This document shows positions 17,419 through 24,983 of a stretch of 33,100 bases of DNA, piece after piece. Within the stretch, counting starts at the first letter, position 1. The number at the start of each line of letters is the position of its first letter. Both the position numbers and the translations under genes were made by a program. The stretch is taken from contig LFCN01000006.1 in assembly GCA_001189075.1 (NCBI GenBank), positions 652,866 to 685,965 on the forward strand, written 5' to 3'. This stretch comes from Parcubacteria bacterium C7867-004 (GTDB lineage: Bacteria; Patescibacteriota; Minisyncoccia; Phycocordibacterales; Phycocordibacteraceae). A model generated the notes under the pieces. It was not told where the DNA came from and did not search any database. It saw nothing but the letters and a program-made list of their open reading frames with translations.

Positions 17419-17634
17419 TTACGGGTAGCGTTCGGTCCAATCCTCCCGACGAGGCGGAGTCGTCACAGCGGCATCGAGCGCGCGACTGATCAGGACGACG
17501 TCCGAAGTGGACTGAGAGATCGGAATCGGTCGGGACTGACGCAGCTGCCGCATGGTTGGTTGCAGTCCCAGCCAGATGACCAGGGCAGCAGCGAGAAGTA
17601 TAGCCACCCACGACTTCCACGAAATATTCCTCAT
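17419..17634 (-). CDS. Small single-TM protein, unknown function
   Basis: MRNISWKSWVAILLAAALVIWLGLQPTMRQLRQSRPIPISQSTSDVVLISRALDAAVTTPPRREDWTERYP; SD AGGAGG before ATG; terminators on both flanks. Confidence 0.65.
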   Translation of the reverse strand: MRNISWKSWVAILLAAALVIWLGLQPTMRQLRQSRPIPISQSTSDVVLISRALDAAVTTPPRREDWTERYP

Positions 17635-17695
17635 GGAGCTTCCTCCTACACGGACCAGTACTGGCCCTTGCAGGTCATGCTACTCCTCGCCTAAC

Positions 17696-17737
17696 AAAAA
17701 GAAAGACCCGCTCCTTTCGGAACGGGTCTTTCTTTTT
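17696..17737. terminator. Strong bidirectional rho-independent terminator
   Basis: AAAAAGAAAGACCCG...CGGGTCTTTCTTTTT, 15-bp perfect outer stem. Confidence 0.9.
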
Positions 17738-17745
17738 ACTCTTGC

Positions 17746-19926
17746 TTATCCGTTCGTTACGGAGAGCGCGCGGGTGAGACCGAGCTTTACGCCGGTGATG
17801 CCCTGCGAATAGCTGCCGTCGACCGCGGTCGTGAGCGATGAAACGAGGCGCTCGAGGAAGGATGGGTGGCAATCCTTCGTGAGCTCCTTGATGTCTGGGT
17901 GACAAGTCGTACCGTCGATGCTTGCGCGATACGCGTCATCGAGTGCGCAGACGGTGTGCGAGAGGAATTCCTCCGTGCTGCCGCCTTCGCGATTGATCTT
18001 GCGGACGGTGCCGAAGACCGTGTCGCGATCGCCGTCGAGAAGTGCCTTGATGAAATCACGGACATTCTCGGAGACCGGCGGATGCGCGACCTCGGGCTTC
18101 CTCACCTCTACCGGAGCGGCATACTCGACTGGAGTCGGATGTATCGGCTCGACGTTCGGATGATACGCCACCGACTCCTCCGGCTTCTGGAATACGGGCA
18201 TGTCCTGCGGAAGGCGCGAGAGTCCCTTGACGATATCGTCTATCGAGAGCGTCTCGCTGGTAGCGAAGGACTTGAAGCCTTCGGTTGCGCTGTATCCACT
18301 CGGACGAGGAGCTTCAGCTACGTGCGCAGGCGCGTGCGCTACATGACCGCCGTGTGCAGGTGCGTGCGACGGAGCCGCGTGGCCGCCGTGCGCAGGCGTA
18401 TGGCTCTGCTGGATAGGCTCAGCGTTGAGCGCCTCCTTCACGTTGCCCCCGAAGCGCTTCGCGCGAGCGAAGGCGAACGGAACGGCATTGAAGAGAACGA
18501 GGTAGCCGGCAGCGGCGCTCCAGGCGATAAGTACTACCCAGTAGAGGGCGGTTCCCCACGGACCGAGGTCAAGACCCGTATACGGCGTTTCCGCGAGATA
18601 CACGAATGCGAGCGGCTCTTCTCCGGGGATCATGAGCGAGTCGAGGATAACGCGCGGACGGCTGCGGCCGCCTCCGCCTCCTCCACCACCTCCGCCTCCA
18701 CCACCACAATTGCTGGTGCAGCCGATCTCTTCGATCTTGATAGCGACCGTACACGCGGCCTTCACCGCTTCTCCCGCTACCATCGCGGTGTAGGTAGTGT
18801 TCTCCGTCGGCTTCACCGTAAGGGTGCCGTTGCCCGGAGTCTTAAGACCGATACCGTTGTTGAAAGTTACGGACGATGCGTTTGCCGTTGACCAGGTAAG
18901 GATGACTTCGTCTCCGGCCTTGATGGTCTCGTTGTTCGCTTTAAGCGATACGCAGATCGGTGTCGGCTGAACCGGATTACATGCCTGCGGATTACCGGGG
19001 TTCAGATCTTCACAGGTCGGATTCACTGGCGGCGGTACGCACTGGCCGTTGATTACGATAAGACCTGCGGGGACTGACGACTGGTTGCCGAGAATGTTCG
19101 GACAGACGTCAGGTGGCGGTACGCACTGGCCGTTGGTAAGGACGAGACCCTCTGGGATAACGGTCTGGCTTCCGAAGATATTCGGGCAGAGGTCTATGAC
19201 AGGTGGCACGCAGACACCGCCGACGAGAAGAAGGCCATCTGGTACCGTTGTCTGGATTCCAATTATGTTAGGACAGACATCCGGCGGAGGATTGATTGGC
19301 GGTACGACGCACTGGCCATTGATGATAACGAGGCCACCTGGAACCGTTGTCTGGTCGCCGACTATGTTCGGACAGACATCGATGACTGGAGGGATGACCG
19401 GAGGAATCGGTTCCTCAGTAGGGATCACCGGTGGAACTACGGGCGGTATCACTGGCGGCACGAACGGAGGTACTTCTGGCGGAACCTCGATGCAGCACGG
19501 GGGGCTGACGATAGGCGGTACTACCGGTGGGACCGGAGTTGGTGGTATTGGAGTCTCGATGCAGCAGGGAGGGCTCACTATTGGAGGTACAACTACCGGA
19601 GGTACGGGAACCTCGACGCAGCACGGGGGGCTGACGATAGGAGGAACAACCACGGGCGGTACCGGGGTTTCGGTGCAGCAGGGAGGGCTGACGATAGGCG
19701 GTACGTATACCGGAGGAACGATCGGCGGAGGAACGATCGGCGGGATCGGAACCGTGATGCAGCAGGGAGGGCTTATGATCACCTGCGCTTTCGCAAGGAT
19801 CGGGGTCGCCATACCGGTCGCGAATGCGATCGCCATGCCCATGAGAATCACGGCGAGCACCGAAAACACGCCGATACGAATCGGATACTTCTTCGCGAAT
19901 ACCATGTGGTGTTGGATGGTGGTCAT
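17746..19926 (-). CDS. Large surface/membrane protein: signal/TM + SPPCC-polyproline repeats + CPNI repeats + Ig-like module + poly-Gly + TPYTG/TM + His-rich cytoplasmic region + conserved-looking C-terminal domain
   Basis: ATG at 19926 (MTTIQHHMVFAKKYPIRIGVFSVLAVILMGMAIAF...); five SPPCC repeats, four D(V/L)CPNI.G.Q(T/S)..P.GL.....G.CV repeats, VSLKANNETIKAGDEVILTWSTANASSVTFNNG, 13 consecutive Gly codons, ETPYTGLDLGPWGTALYWVVLIAWSAAAGYLVLF. Confidence 0.9.
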   Translation of the reverse strand: MTTIQHHMVFAKKYPIRIGVFSVLAVILMGMAIAFATGMATPILAKAQVIISPPCCITVPIPPIVPPPIVPPVYVPPIVSPPCCTETPVPPVVVPPIVSPPCCVEVPVPPVVVPPIVSPPCCIETPIPPTPVPPVVPPIVSPPCCIEVPPEVPPFVPPVIPPVVPPVIPTEEPIPPVIPPVIDVCPNIVGDQTTVPGGLVIINGQCVVPPINPPPDVCPNIIGIQTTVPDGLLLVGGVCVPPVIDLCPNIFGSQTVIPEGLVLTNGQCVPPPDVCPNILGNQSSVPAGLIVINGQCVPPPVNPTCEDLNPGNPQACNPVQPTPICVSLKANNETIKAGDEVILTWSTANASSVTFNNGIGLKTPGNGTLTVKPTENTTYTAMVAGEAVKAACTVAIKIEEIGCTSNCGGGGGGGGGGGGGRSRPRVILDSLMIPGEEPLAFVYLAETPYTGLDLGPWGTALYWVVLIAWSAAAGYLVLFNAVPFAFARAKRFGGNVKEALNAEPIQQSHTPAHGGHAAPSHAPAHGGHVAHAPAHVAEAPRPSGYSATEGFKSFATSETLSIDDIVKGLSRLPQDMPVFQKPEESVAYHPNVEPIHPTPVEYAAPVEVRKPEVAHPPVSENVRDFIKALLDGDRDTVFGTVRKINREGGSTEEFLSHTVCALDDAYRASIDGTTCHPDIKELTKDCHPSFLERLVSSLTTAVDGSYSQGITGVKLGLTRALSVTNG
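19080..19395 (-). repeat. Four tandem CPNI repeats (coding)
   Basis: DVCPNIVGDQTTVPGGLVIINGQCV / DVCPNIIGIQTTVPDGLLLVGGVCV / DLCPNIFGSQTVIPEGLVLTNGQCV / DVCPNILGNQSSVPAGLIVINGQCV. Confidence 0.85.
19485..19780 (-). repeat. Five tandem SPPCC polyproline repeats (coding)
   Basis: ISPPCCITVPIPP, VSPPCCTETPVPP, VSPPCCVEVPVPP, VSPPCCIETPIPP, VSPPCCIEVPPEVPP separated by (P/V)n linkers; visible at DNA level as recurring gatgcagca[c/g]gg[g/a]ggg. Confidence 0.9.
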
Positions 19927-19990
19927 ATGCCTCTTGTTGAACGACTGGTAAAAGATAATAAATTGCTCCCTGCCACGAATGTGGCGTATT

Positions 19991-20048
19991 AAAAGAGTGA
20001 GCTGATGCGCACGGTTTCCGCTTCTGCGGTCCGTGCGCACCCTCTCAC
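19991..20048 (-). terminator. Structured terminator of the 10-Cys secreted protein gene
   Basis: GCGCACGG-tttCCGCttctGCGGt-CCGTGCGC with outer GTGAG/CTCAC pairing, TCTTTTAAT tail on minus strand. Confidence 0.7.
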
Positions 20049-20051
20049 CCG

Positions 20052-21035
20052 CTACTGTTGGGAAACCTTCCGAGCCTCCTCGATGTCGGCGTTGGTGATG
20101 GTAGCCACCAAGCCGTTCGCGAACTGCGGACGCATGACGCTCAAGGCGATGAACTCGCCTTCCCCCAGGTCCCAGCAGATGGTGGTCATGCCGTTGAGCG
20201 CTTCCGGCGGGAGCCAGAGGACGTTGGTCCCCTCGGTCCTCGCATAGAAGGAGCCGGACACGTTCCCCACATGGGCTTCGTGGCCGAGCAGTTCGCTCGC
20301 CTGCTGTTCCACTTTGTCCCAGCTGCAGACGACCTTGTACTTCCGGACGCCCGAGACCCGTTCATAGGAGTCCGGGCATTCTTCAGGCAGGTCATGGAAC
20401 GGCTTGGGTTCGCCGACGACCTCGAGCTTCGTGCAGCGACCCGGGAGATCCCGTGCAGCGCTGTGCGCGAAGCGGATCGGGGTCCCTTTGCCGTTATGGC
20501 TCGGGAACACGACCTTCACGCACGGGTTCGACGTCACGATGACCGGATCGAGCTTGACGCCGCCCGGATTTCCGCAGAACGAGAAGATCACGCGCGCGCC
20601 GGTGTCGGGGTTGCCGTACACCTTCTCGCCGGGTTTCACTTCTCGCCAGACGCAGGCCATCTTCACGACCAGCCCGCCGTTGGGCAGATCGTAGCGGCAG
20701 GCAGAGCCGTATTCGACGCCGACTTCCGTCGGCATCTCGACCAGCTTGTTCGCGTAGGCTTCGAGCTGGCTGACCGAGGTCAGATTCGCTTTCGGATCCT
20801 GCTGCTGAAAGCCGAGAAGGAGCTCGTAGGCCGTAGCCTGACACCCCTCGACGATCGCGCTGCCGTCGGGCTTGGCGGTAACCGCTTTGCCGATACGCCG
20901 CGCGAAGTCCTTGGGCTCGCCCATCCCCCCTTTGCAGAAGGAATGGCCAGCCGGCTCCACCGCTTGCGCCTCGCTTGCCCACATGGAAGTGGACAGCGCG
21001 AGGGCAGCAGCGGAGATGAACATTGCGAGTTTCAT
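20052..21035 (-). CDS. Secreted cysteine-containing protein of unknown function (10 Cys)
   Basis: Signal peptide MKLAMFISAAALALSTSMWASEAQA|VEPAGHSFCKGGMG...; even number of cysteines spread over the mature region; no family recognised. Confidence 0.75.
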   Translation of the reverse strand: MKLAMFISAAALALSTSMWASEAQAVEPAGHSFCKGGMGEPKDFARRIGKAVTAKPDGSAIVEGCQATAYELLLGFQQQDPKANLTSVSQLEAYANKLVEMPTEVGVEYGSACRYDLPNGGLVVKMACVWREVKPGEKVYGNPDTGARVIFSFCGNPGGVKLDPVIVTSNPCVKVVFPSHNGKGTPIRFAHSAARDLPGRCTKLEVVGEPKPFHDLPEECPDSYERVSGVRKYKVVCSWDKVEQQASELLGHEAHVGNVSGSFYARTEGTNVLWLPPEALNGMTTICWDLGEGEFIALSVMRPQFANGLVATITNADIEEARKVSQQ

Positions 21036-21133
21036 CTGGGTTGCTTCCCTGTTTGCGCCACCCCGAATGGGGTAGCAATGCTAAGAACAATCGGTCTAAC
21101 CTGCGTTTGCAGCGACCTATCCGACAGCGAGCG

Positions 21134-21796
21134 TTAGCTCGCGAGCGGATAGCTCCCTACAAGGTCTGCTACGACGACGAAACGGTCGGTCTTCTTCCCG
21201 AACGAGTCGCAGGTAGCAAGCGTAAGCATGTGGCCGGTCTTCGTAAGCGGAATCGCGGCCGACTCAGCGTCTGCCTTCGCTACCTGCGTAACTGAGTACA
21301 CATATTTCTTCGTGTCGCTATACACGATGATCTCATCGCCCTTCTTGAGGTCCTGGATGCCGTTGAACGCCTTGTATGCCTCGTTGTTCACGACCGGCAG
21401 ATAGCTCGAGTGCCCGAAGAGAATGACATTCCCTTCAGCTCCTAGCTTTGCTGAGGTCGGATAACGCACGGCACCCGTGTTCAGCGCCTCATCAAGTACC
21501 TTAATGCTTGTTGAGTCGGGATTCTTGATGCTGACATCGAGCTTAATCTCCGGAATCAGAACGCGAATCGGATTCTCCGGTATGGCAGACGCAACCGACG
21601 CTACAAGAGCGGCGCTGACCACATTCGTATCCTCTTTAGCGACCGGCTCAATCGGATCTGGGACCAGATCGAGGCTTGCGAGCGCTGAGAAGGATACGGC
21701 GAACATGACCAAGAACGAAGCCAGGAAGCTCCATTTCTTATCGTAGACGCGCCCGAAAGCGCGAATAAGCTGAACGGTCTGTGTTATCGCTACCAT
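21134..21796 (-). CDS. Sortase
   Basis: N-terminal TM; IRVLIPEIKLDVSIKNP; GNVILFGHSSY (catalytic His); GHMLTLATCDSFGKKTDRFVVVADL (catalytic Cys, Arg). Confidence 0.9.
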   Translation of the reverse strand: MVAITQTVQLIRAFGRVYDKKWSFLASFLVMFAVSFSALASLDLVPDPIEPVAKEDTNVVSAALVASVASAIPENPIRVLIPEIKLDVSIKNPDSTSIKVLDEALNTGAVRYPTSAKLGAEGNVILFGHSSYLPVVNNEAYKAFNGIQDLKKGDEIIVYSDTKKYVYSVTQVAKADAESAAIPLTKTGHMLTLATCDSFGKKTDRFVVVADLVGSYPLAS

Positions 21797-21823
21797 ACCC
21801 GTTCGAGCATCATTACATTATAG

Positions 21824-21851
21824 AAGTGCTTTGTCAAGTTGACTCGAGCAC
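21824..21851. promoter_or_regulatory. Operator-like palindrome upstream of sortase
   Basis: AGTGCT-tt-GTCAA-g-TTGAC-tcg-AGCACT dyad immediately upstream of TATAAT (minus, 21816-21821). Confidence 0.5.
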
Positions 21852-21931
21852 TCTTTCCTTGCCTCCCATAATCCGGGTTCAGAGTACATTCAGGTACATG
21901 AAGGCTTCCTGAAGGCCGTATCTGTCGCTAG

Positions 21932-21959
21932 TTGACAAAAAAAATGAGTATGGTAAACA
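21932..21959 (+). promoter_or_regulatory. Promoter of CARDB-like protein gene
   Basis: TTGACA (21932-21937), 16-nt spacer, extended -10 TGG-TAAACA (21951-21959), then ATG at 21968. Confidence 0.6.
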
Positions 21960-21967
21960 TGCCGCAT

Positions 21968-22729
21968 ATGGAAACGACAACGATACGCACAACGAAGACC
22001 GGCGGCCGTACGGCAGCCGTTAACGCCCTTGCGATAGTAGGCTTTATCGTCCTGCTTATCCTTGGCATGGCGCTCGCAATCTACGCCGCAAGCTATGTGC
22101 CGAAGGCGGTATCCCGCATCGGCGCAGCTGCCGTCTACCTTTCCTCGACCTTCTCGAAGGATGGAGAGACCACGCTTGAGGTAGTTACCCCTGACGAGAC
22201 GGTTCCGTTTGGCGATGATGTCGTCGTTGCCACTTCGACTGCAACCACTACCGTTGTAGTCACTCCGGCTCCAGTTACTACCGGCGGAGGCACAGTTACC
22301 ACCGTCCGCCCTATCGGCACTACTGGTGGCGCCGTCACCCTTCCCCTTTCCGGCCTTCCTGACCTCGTCGTCGAGAACGTCGTAACCGGATACCTCACGT
22401 CTACCAACACCAGCTCGTTCCGTGCTGCGGACGAGGTACCGGACGGCGAGCGCGGCGCGTTCAAGTTCACCATCAGGAACCAAGGCACCAACGCATCCGG
22501 CCGCTTCGAGTTCGATGCCACGCTTCCTACCTCGCGTGCATTCACCTACAGCTCGAGCATCCAGCAGTCGCTTAATCCGGGAGAGCGCATCGAGTACGTC
22601 CTCGGATTCGATCGCACGAAGGACGGCGAGAACCGCAAGATCACCATCACGGTTGATCCCGATGAAGATATCCGAGAGTCAAATGAGGGTAACAACACCC
22701 GCTCGGTCACGATCGATATCGAGAAATAA
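21968..22729 (+). CDS. Membrane-anchored protein with CARDB-like adhesion/Ig-like domain
   Basis: METTTIRTTKTGGRTAAVNALAIVGFIVLLILGMALAIYAA TM, Thr/Val-rich stalk, then LPDLVVENVVTGYL...FKFTIRNQGTNASGRFEFDATLP...LNPGERIEYVLGF...ITITVDPDEDIRESNEGNNTRSVTIDI (CARDB hallmark). Confidence 0.85.
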   Translation: METTTIRTTKTGGRTAAVNALAIVGFIVLLILGMALAIYAASYVPKAVSRIGAAAVYLSSTFSKDGETTLEVVTPDETVPFGDDVVVATSTATTTVVVTPAPVTTGGGTVTTVRPIGTTGGAVTLPLSGLPDLVVENVVTGYLTSTNTSSFRAADEVPDGERGAFKFTIRNQGTNASGRFEFDATLPTSRAFTYSSSIQQSLNPGERIEYVLGFDRTKDGENRKITITVDPDEDIRESNEGNNTRSVTIDIEK

Positions 22730-22742
22730 TACTTCGATACAA

Positions 22743-22775
22743 GAAAAAGCCCCGACCTTGGTCGGGGCTTTTTCT
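22743..22775. terminator. Bidirectional terminator between CARDB gene and gyrB
   Basis: GAAAAAGCCCCGACC-tt-GGTCGGGGCTTTTTC. Confidence 0.9.
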
Positions 22776-22785
22776 TTTCAGAATG

Positions 22786-24885
22786 TTATACGTCGAGATT
22801 CGCGAGCTTCGCGTTGCTTTGGATGAACGACTTGCGACTTGGGACATCGGTACCCATGAGCACGTCGAAGATGCGATCGGCTTCAGAGGCATCGTCTACC
22901 GTTACGCGCTTCAGGATACGCCGCGCCGGATCCATGGTTGTCTCCCACAACTCGGACGGGTTCATCTCTCCGAGACCTTTGTACCGCTGGATCGAGACCT
23001 TCGCGCTTCCCTTCTTAGCAACCGCTGTCTCTGCCTCCTCATCCGTCTCTTCCTCCTCGCTGTCATCGTTCGCGTCCACCGCCATATCGGCATCCTTGCC
23101 GAGGATCGTGTTCTTTTCCTCGTCGGTATAGGCGTAGAAAATCTCTTTCCCGCGCTTGATCTTGTAGAGCGGCGGCTGCGCAATGTATATGAAACCTCCG
23201 TCGATTATCGGGCGGAAGTGACGATAGAAGAGCGTAAGGAGAAGCGTACGGATGTGTGCACCGTCGACGTCGGCGTCAGTGGCGATGATGATCTTGTGGT
23301 AGCGAAGCTTGCCGAGGTCGAAGATATCGCCGATAGCGGTGCCCATAGCAACCACCAGGTTCCGGATCTGCTCGGAAGCAAGCATCTTATCGAGGCGCGC
23401 TCGCTCGATGTTGAGGATCTTTCCGCGAAGCGGGAGGATGGCCTGCGTACGGCGATCACGACCCATCTTGCTTGAGCCGCCTGCCGAATCTCCCTCTACG
23501 ATGAAGAGCTCCGAGTCCTCGGCGAGCTTGCTCTGACAGTCCGCGAGCTTACCCGGAAGGGTCATGCCCTCGAGCGCACCCTTACGGAGCACCGAATCCT
23601 TAGCTGCTTTCGCGGCCTTGCGGGCCTTGAGCGCGAGCAGCACCTTGTTGATGATGGCGCGGCCGTCGTCAGGATTCTCTTCGAGGAAGGTGGCGAATGC
23701 GGATCCGAATACTGAGGCTACCGCTCCCTGCGCCTCAACGCTTCCCAGCTTGCCTTTTGTCTGTCCTTCGAACTGGATCTCCGGCATCTTTACCGAGACA
23801 ACCGCCGTTATGCCCTCGAGCGCATCATCTCCCGTGAAGTTCTCCTCGCTCTCCTTAAGGATGCCGGCTGCGCGACCATAGGTGTTGAGGGTACGCGTGA
23901 GCGCGGTCTTGAAGCCGGTAATATGCGTGCCGTGCTCAGGGTTATAGATATTGTTCGCGAACGCCATGAGCCTCGGGGTGAGGTCATCGACATATTGGAG
24001 CGCTACTTCGACGCCGACATCGCCGTCGCTCGCATCAACATAGAAGATATTCTTGTGGGCTGGTCCCTGGTGCTTGTTATAGAAACCGATGAGGGAGCGA
24101 AGACCGCCTTCGAAGTAGAAAGACATGGACGGCACATCGAGGCCCAGATCGCGGAGCCAGTAGATACCAGGCGCTTTAAGTTCCGGCAGCTCGCGCGCGT
24201 CGATAACCGTGATACGGGTTCCCTTCACGAGATAGGCCTGCTGGCGCAAGTGCGCGACAATGCGCGGCCAGTCGTACTTCACTTCCTGGAAGATGGTGGG
24301 GTCGGCTTCGAAGGTGATGATCGTGCCGTGCATGTCGGAGGATCCGATCTTCTTTACGGCTCCCTGGGTCTTCCCGATCTTGTATTCCTGCTCGAATGCG
24401 CCACCATCGCGGTGCACTTCAGCGCGCGCCCACGTGGAAAGCGCGTTCACTACCGATGCACCCACGCCATGGAGTCCGCCTGAGACCTTGTAGCCGGACT
24501 CGTCCCCGCCGAACTTTCCGCCGGCATGAAGCGTCGTCATGATCATCTCGAGTGCGGAGACCTTCGTCTTCGCGTGCTTATCAACCGGGATGCCGCGCCC
24601 GTTGTCGGCGACGCGAACGCGATTGCCCGGAAGAAGCGCAACCTCGATGTCGTCAGCGAATCCGCCCATGGCTTCGTCGCGTGAGTTGTCGAATATCTCC
24701 CAGATGAGGTGATGGAGACCGTCGGGCCCGGTAGTGCCGATGTACATGCCCGGACGCTTGCGGACCGGGTCGAGACCCTCAAGGACGGTTATCGAGGACG
24801 CGTCATAGCTCCCTCCCGCTTTCTTAGCAGGTGCAGCAGTTTTAGCCTTGGATTTAGGCTCTTTTTCCTCGCTTCCTTTGGCCAT
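22786..24885 (-). CDS. gyrB: DNA gyrase/topoisomerase IV subunit B
   Basis: YDASSITVLEGLDPVRKRPGMYIGTTGPDGLHHLIWEIFDNSRDEAMGG; VEGDSAGGSSKMGRDRRTQAILPLRGKILNIE; IIATDADVDGAHIRTLLLTLFYRHFRPII; YKGLGEMNPSELWETTMDP. Confidence 0.94.
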   Translation of the reverse strand: MAKGSEEKEPKSKAKTAAPAKKAGGSYDASSITVLEGLDPVRKRPGMYIGTTGPDGLHHLIWEIFDNSRDEAMGGFADDIEVALLPGNRVRVADNGRGIPVDKHAKTKVSALEMIMTTLHAGGKFGGDESGYKVSGGLHGVGASVVNALSTWARAEVHRDGGAFEQEYKIGKTQGAVKKIGSSDMHGTIITFEADPTIFQEVKYDWPRIVAHLRQQAYLVKGTRITVIDARELPELKAPGIYWLRDLGLDVPSMSFYFEGGLRSLIGFYNKHQGPAHKNIFYVDASDGDVGVEVALQYVDDLTPRLMAFANNIYNPEHGTHITGFKTALTRTLNTYGRAAGILKESEENFTGDDALEGITAVVSVKMPEIQFEGQTKGKLGSVEAQGAVASVFGSAFATFLEENPDDGRAIINKVLLALKARKAAKAAKDSVLRKGALEGMTLPGKLADCQSKLAEDSELFIVEGDSAGGSSKMGRDRRTQAILPLRGKILNIERARLDKMLASEQIRNLVVAMGTAIGDIFDLGKLRYHKIIIATDADVDGAHIRTLLLTLFYRHFRPIIDGGFIYIAQPPLYKIKRGKEIFYAYTDEEKNTILGKDADMAVDANDDSEEEETDEEAETAVAKKGSAKVSIQRYKGLGEMNPSELWETTMDPARRILKRVTVDDASEADRIFDVLMGTDVPSRKSFIQSNAKLANLDV

Positions 24886-24896
24886 ATGTTCTCCTG

Positions 24897-24905
24897 AGTA
24901 TAGCA
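24897..24905 (-). promoter_or_regulatory. Extended -10 promoter of gyrB
   Basis: Minus strand TGC-TATACT-caggagaacat-ATG. Confidence 0.55.
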
Positions 24906-24983
24906 TGAAAAGCTCCTCCAAGTGAGCTAATACAAGGCGCTTTTACTCTCTGTCGGACAGAACCGTCCCCTTGAGGTCAGACG

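Noticed and set aside
18669-18707. Triplet-like repeat (ccgcctcctcc...)
   Set aside because: Explained as 13 Gly codons forming a flexible linker in the surface protein; possibly phase-variable but with mixed codons, so slippage is unlikely.
17866-18891. 341-aa + strand ORF
   Set aside because: Antisense to the large surface protein gene; Arg-rich composition typical of shadow frames in GC-rich sequence; no SD or recognisable domain.
19080-19780. Possible CRISPR-like regular repeats
   Set aside because: Periodicity is coding (in-frame protein repeats) with diverged units and no spacers or cas genes.
19049-19951. 300-aa + strand Gly/Thr-rich repeat ORF (GGLTIGGTTTGG...)
   Set aside because: Antisense reading of the SPPCC/CPNI repeats; repetitive look is inherited from the sense strand.
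20058-21137. 359-aa + strand ORF
   Set aside because: Antisense to the signal-peptide-bearing 327-aa protein, which has a terminator and coherent signal sequence.
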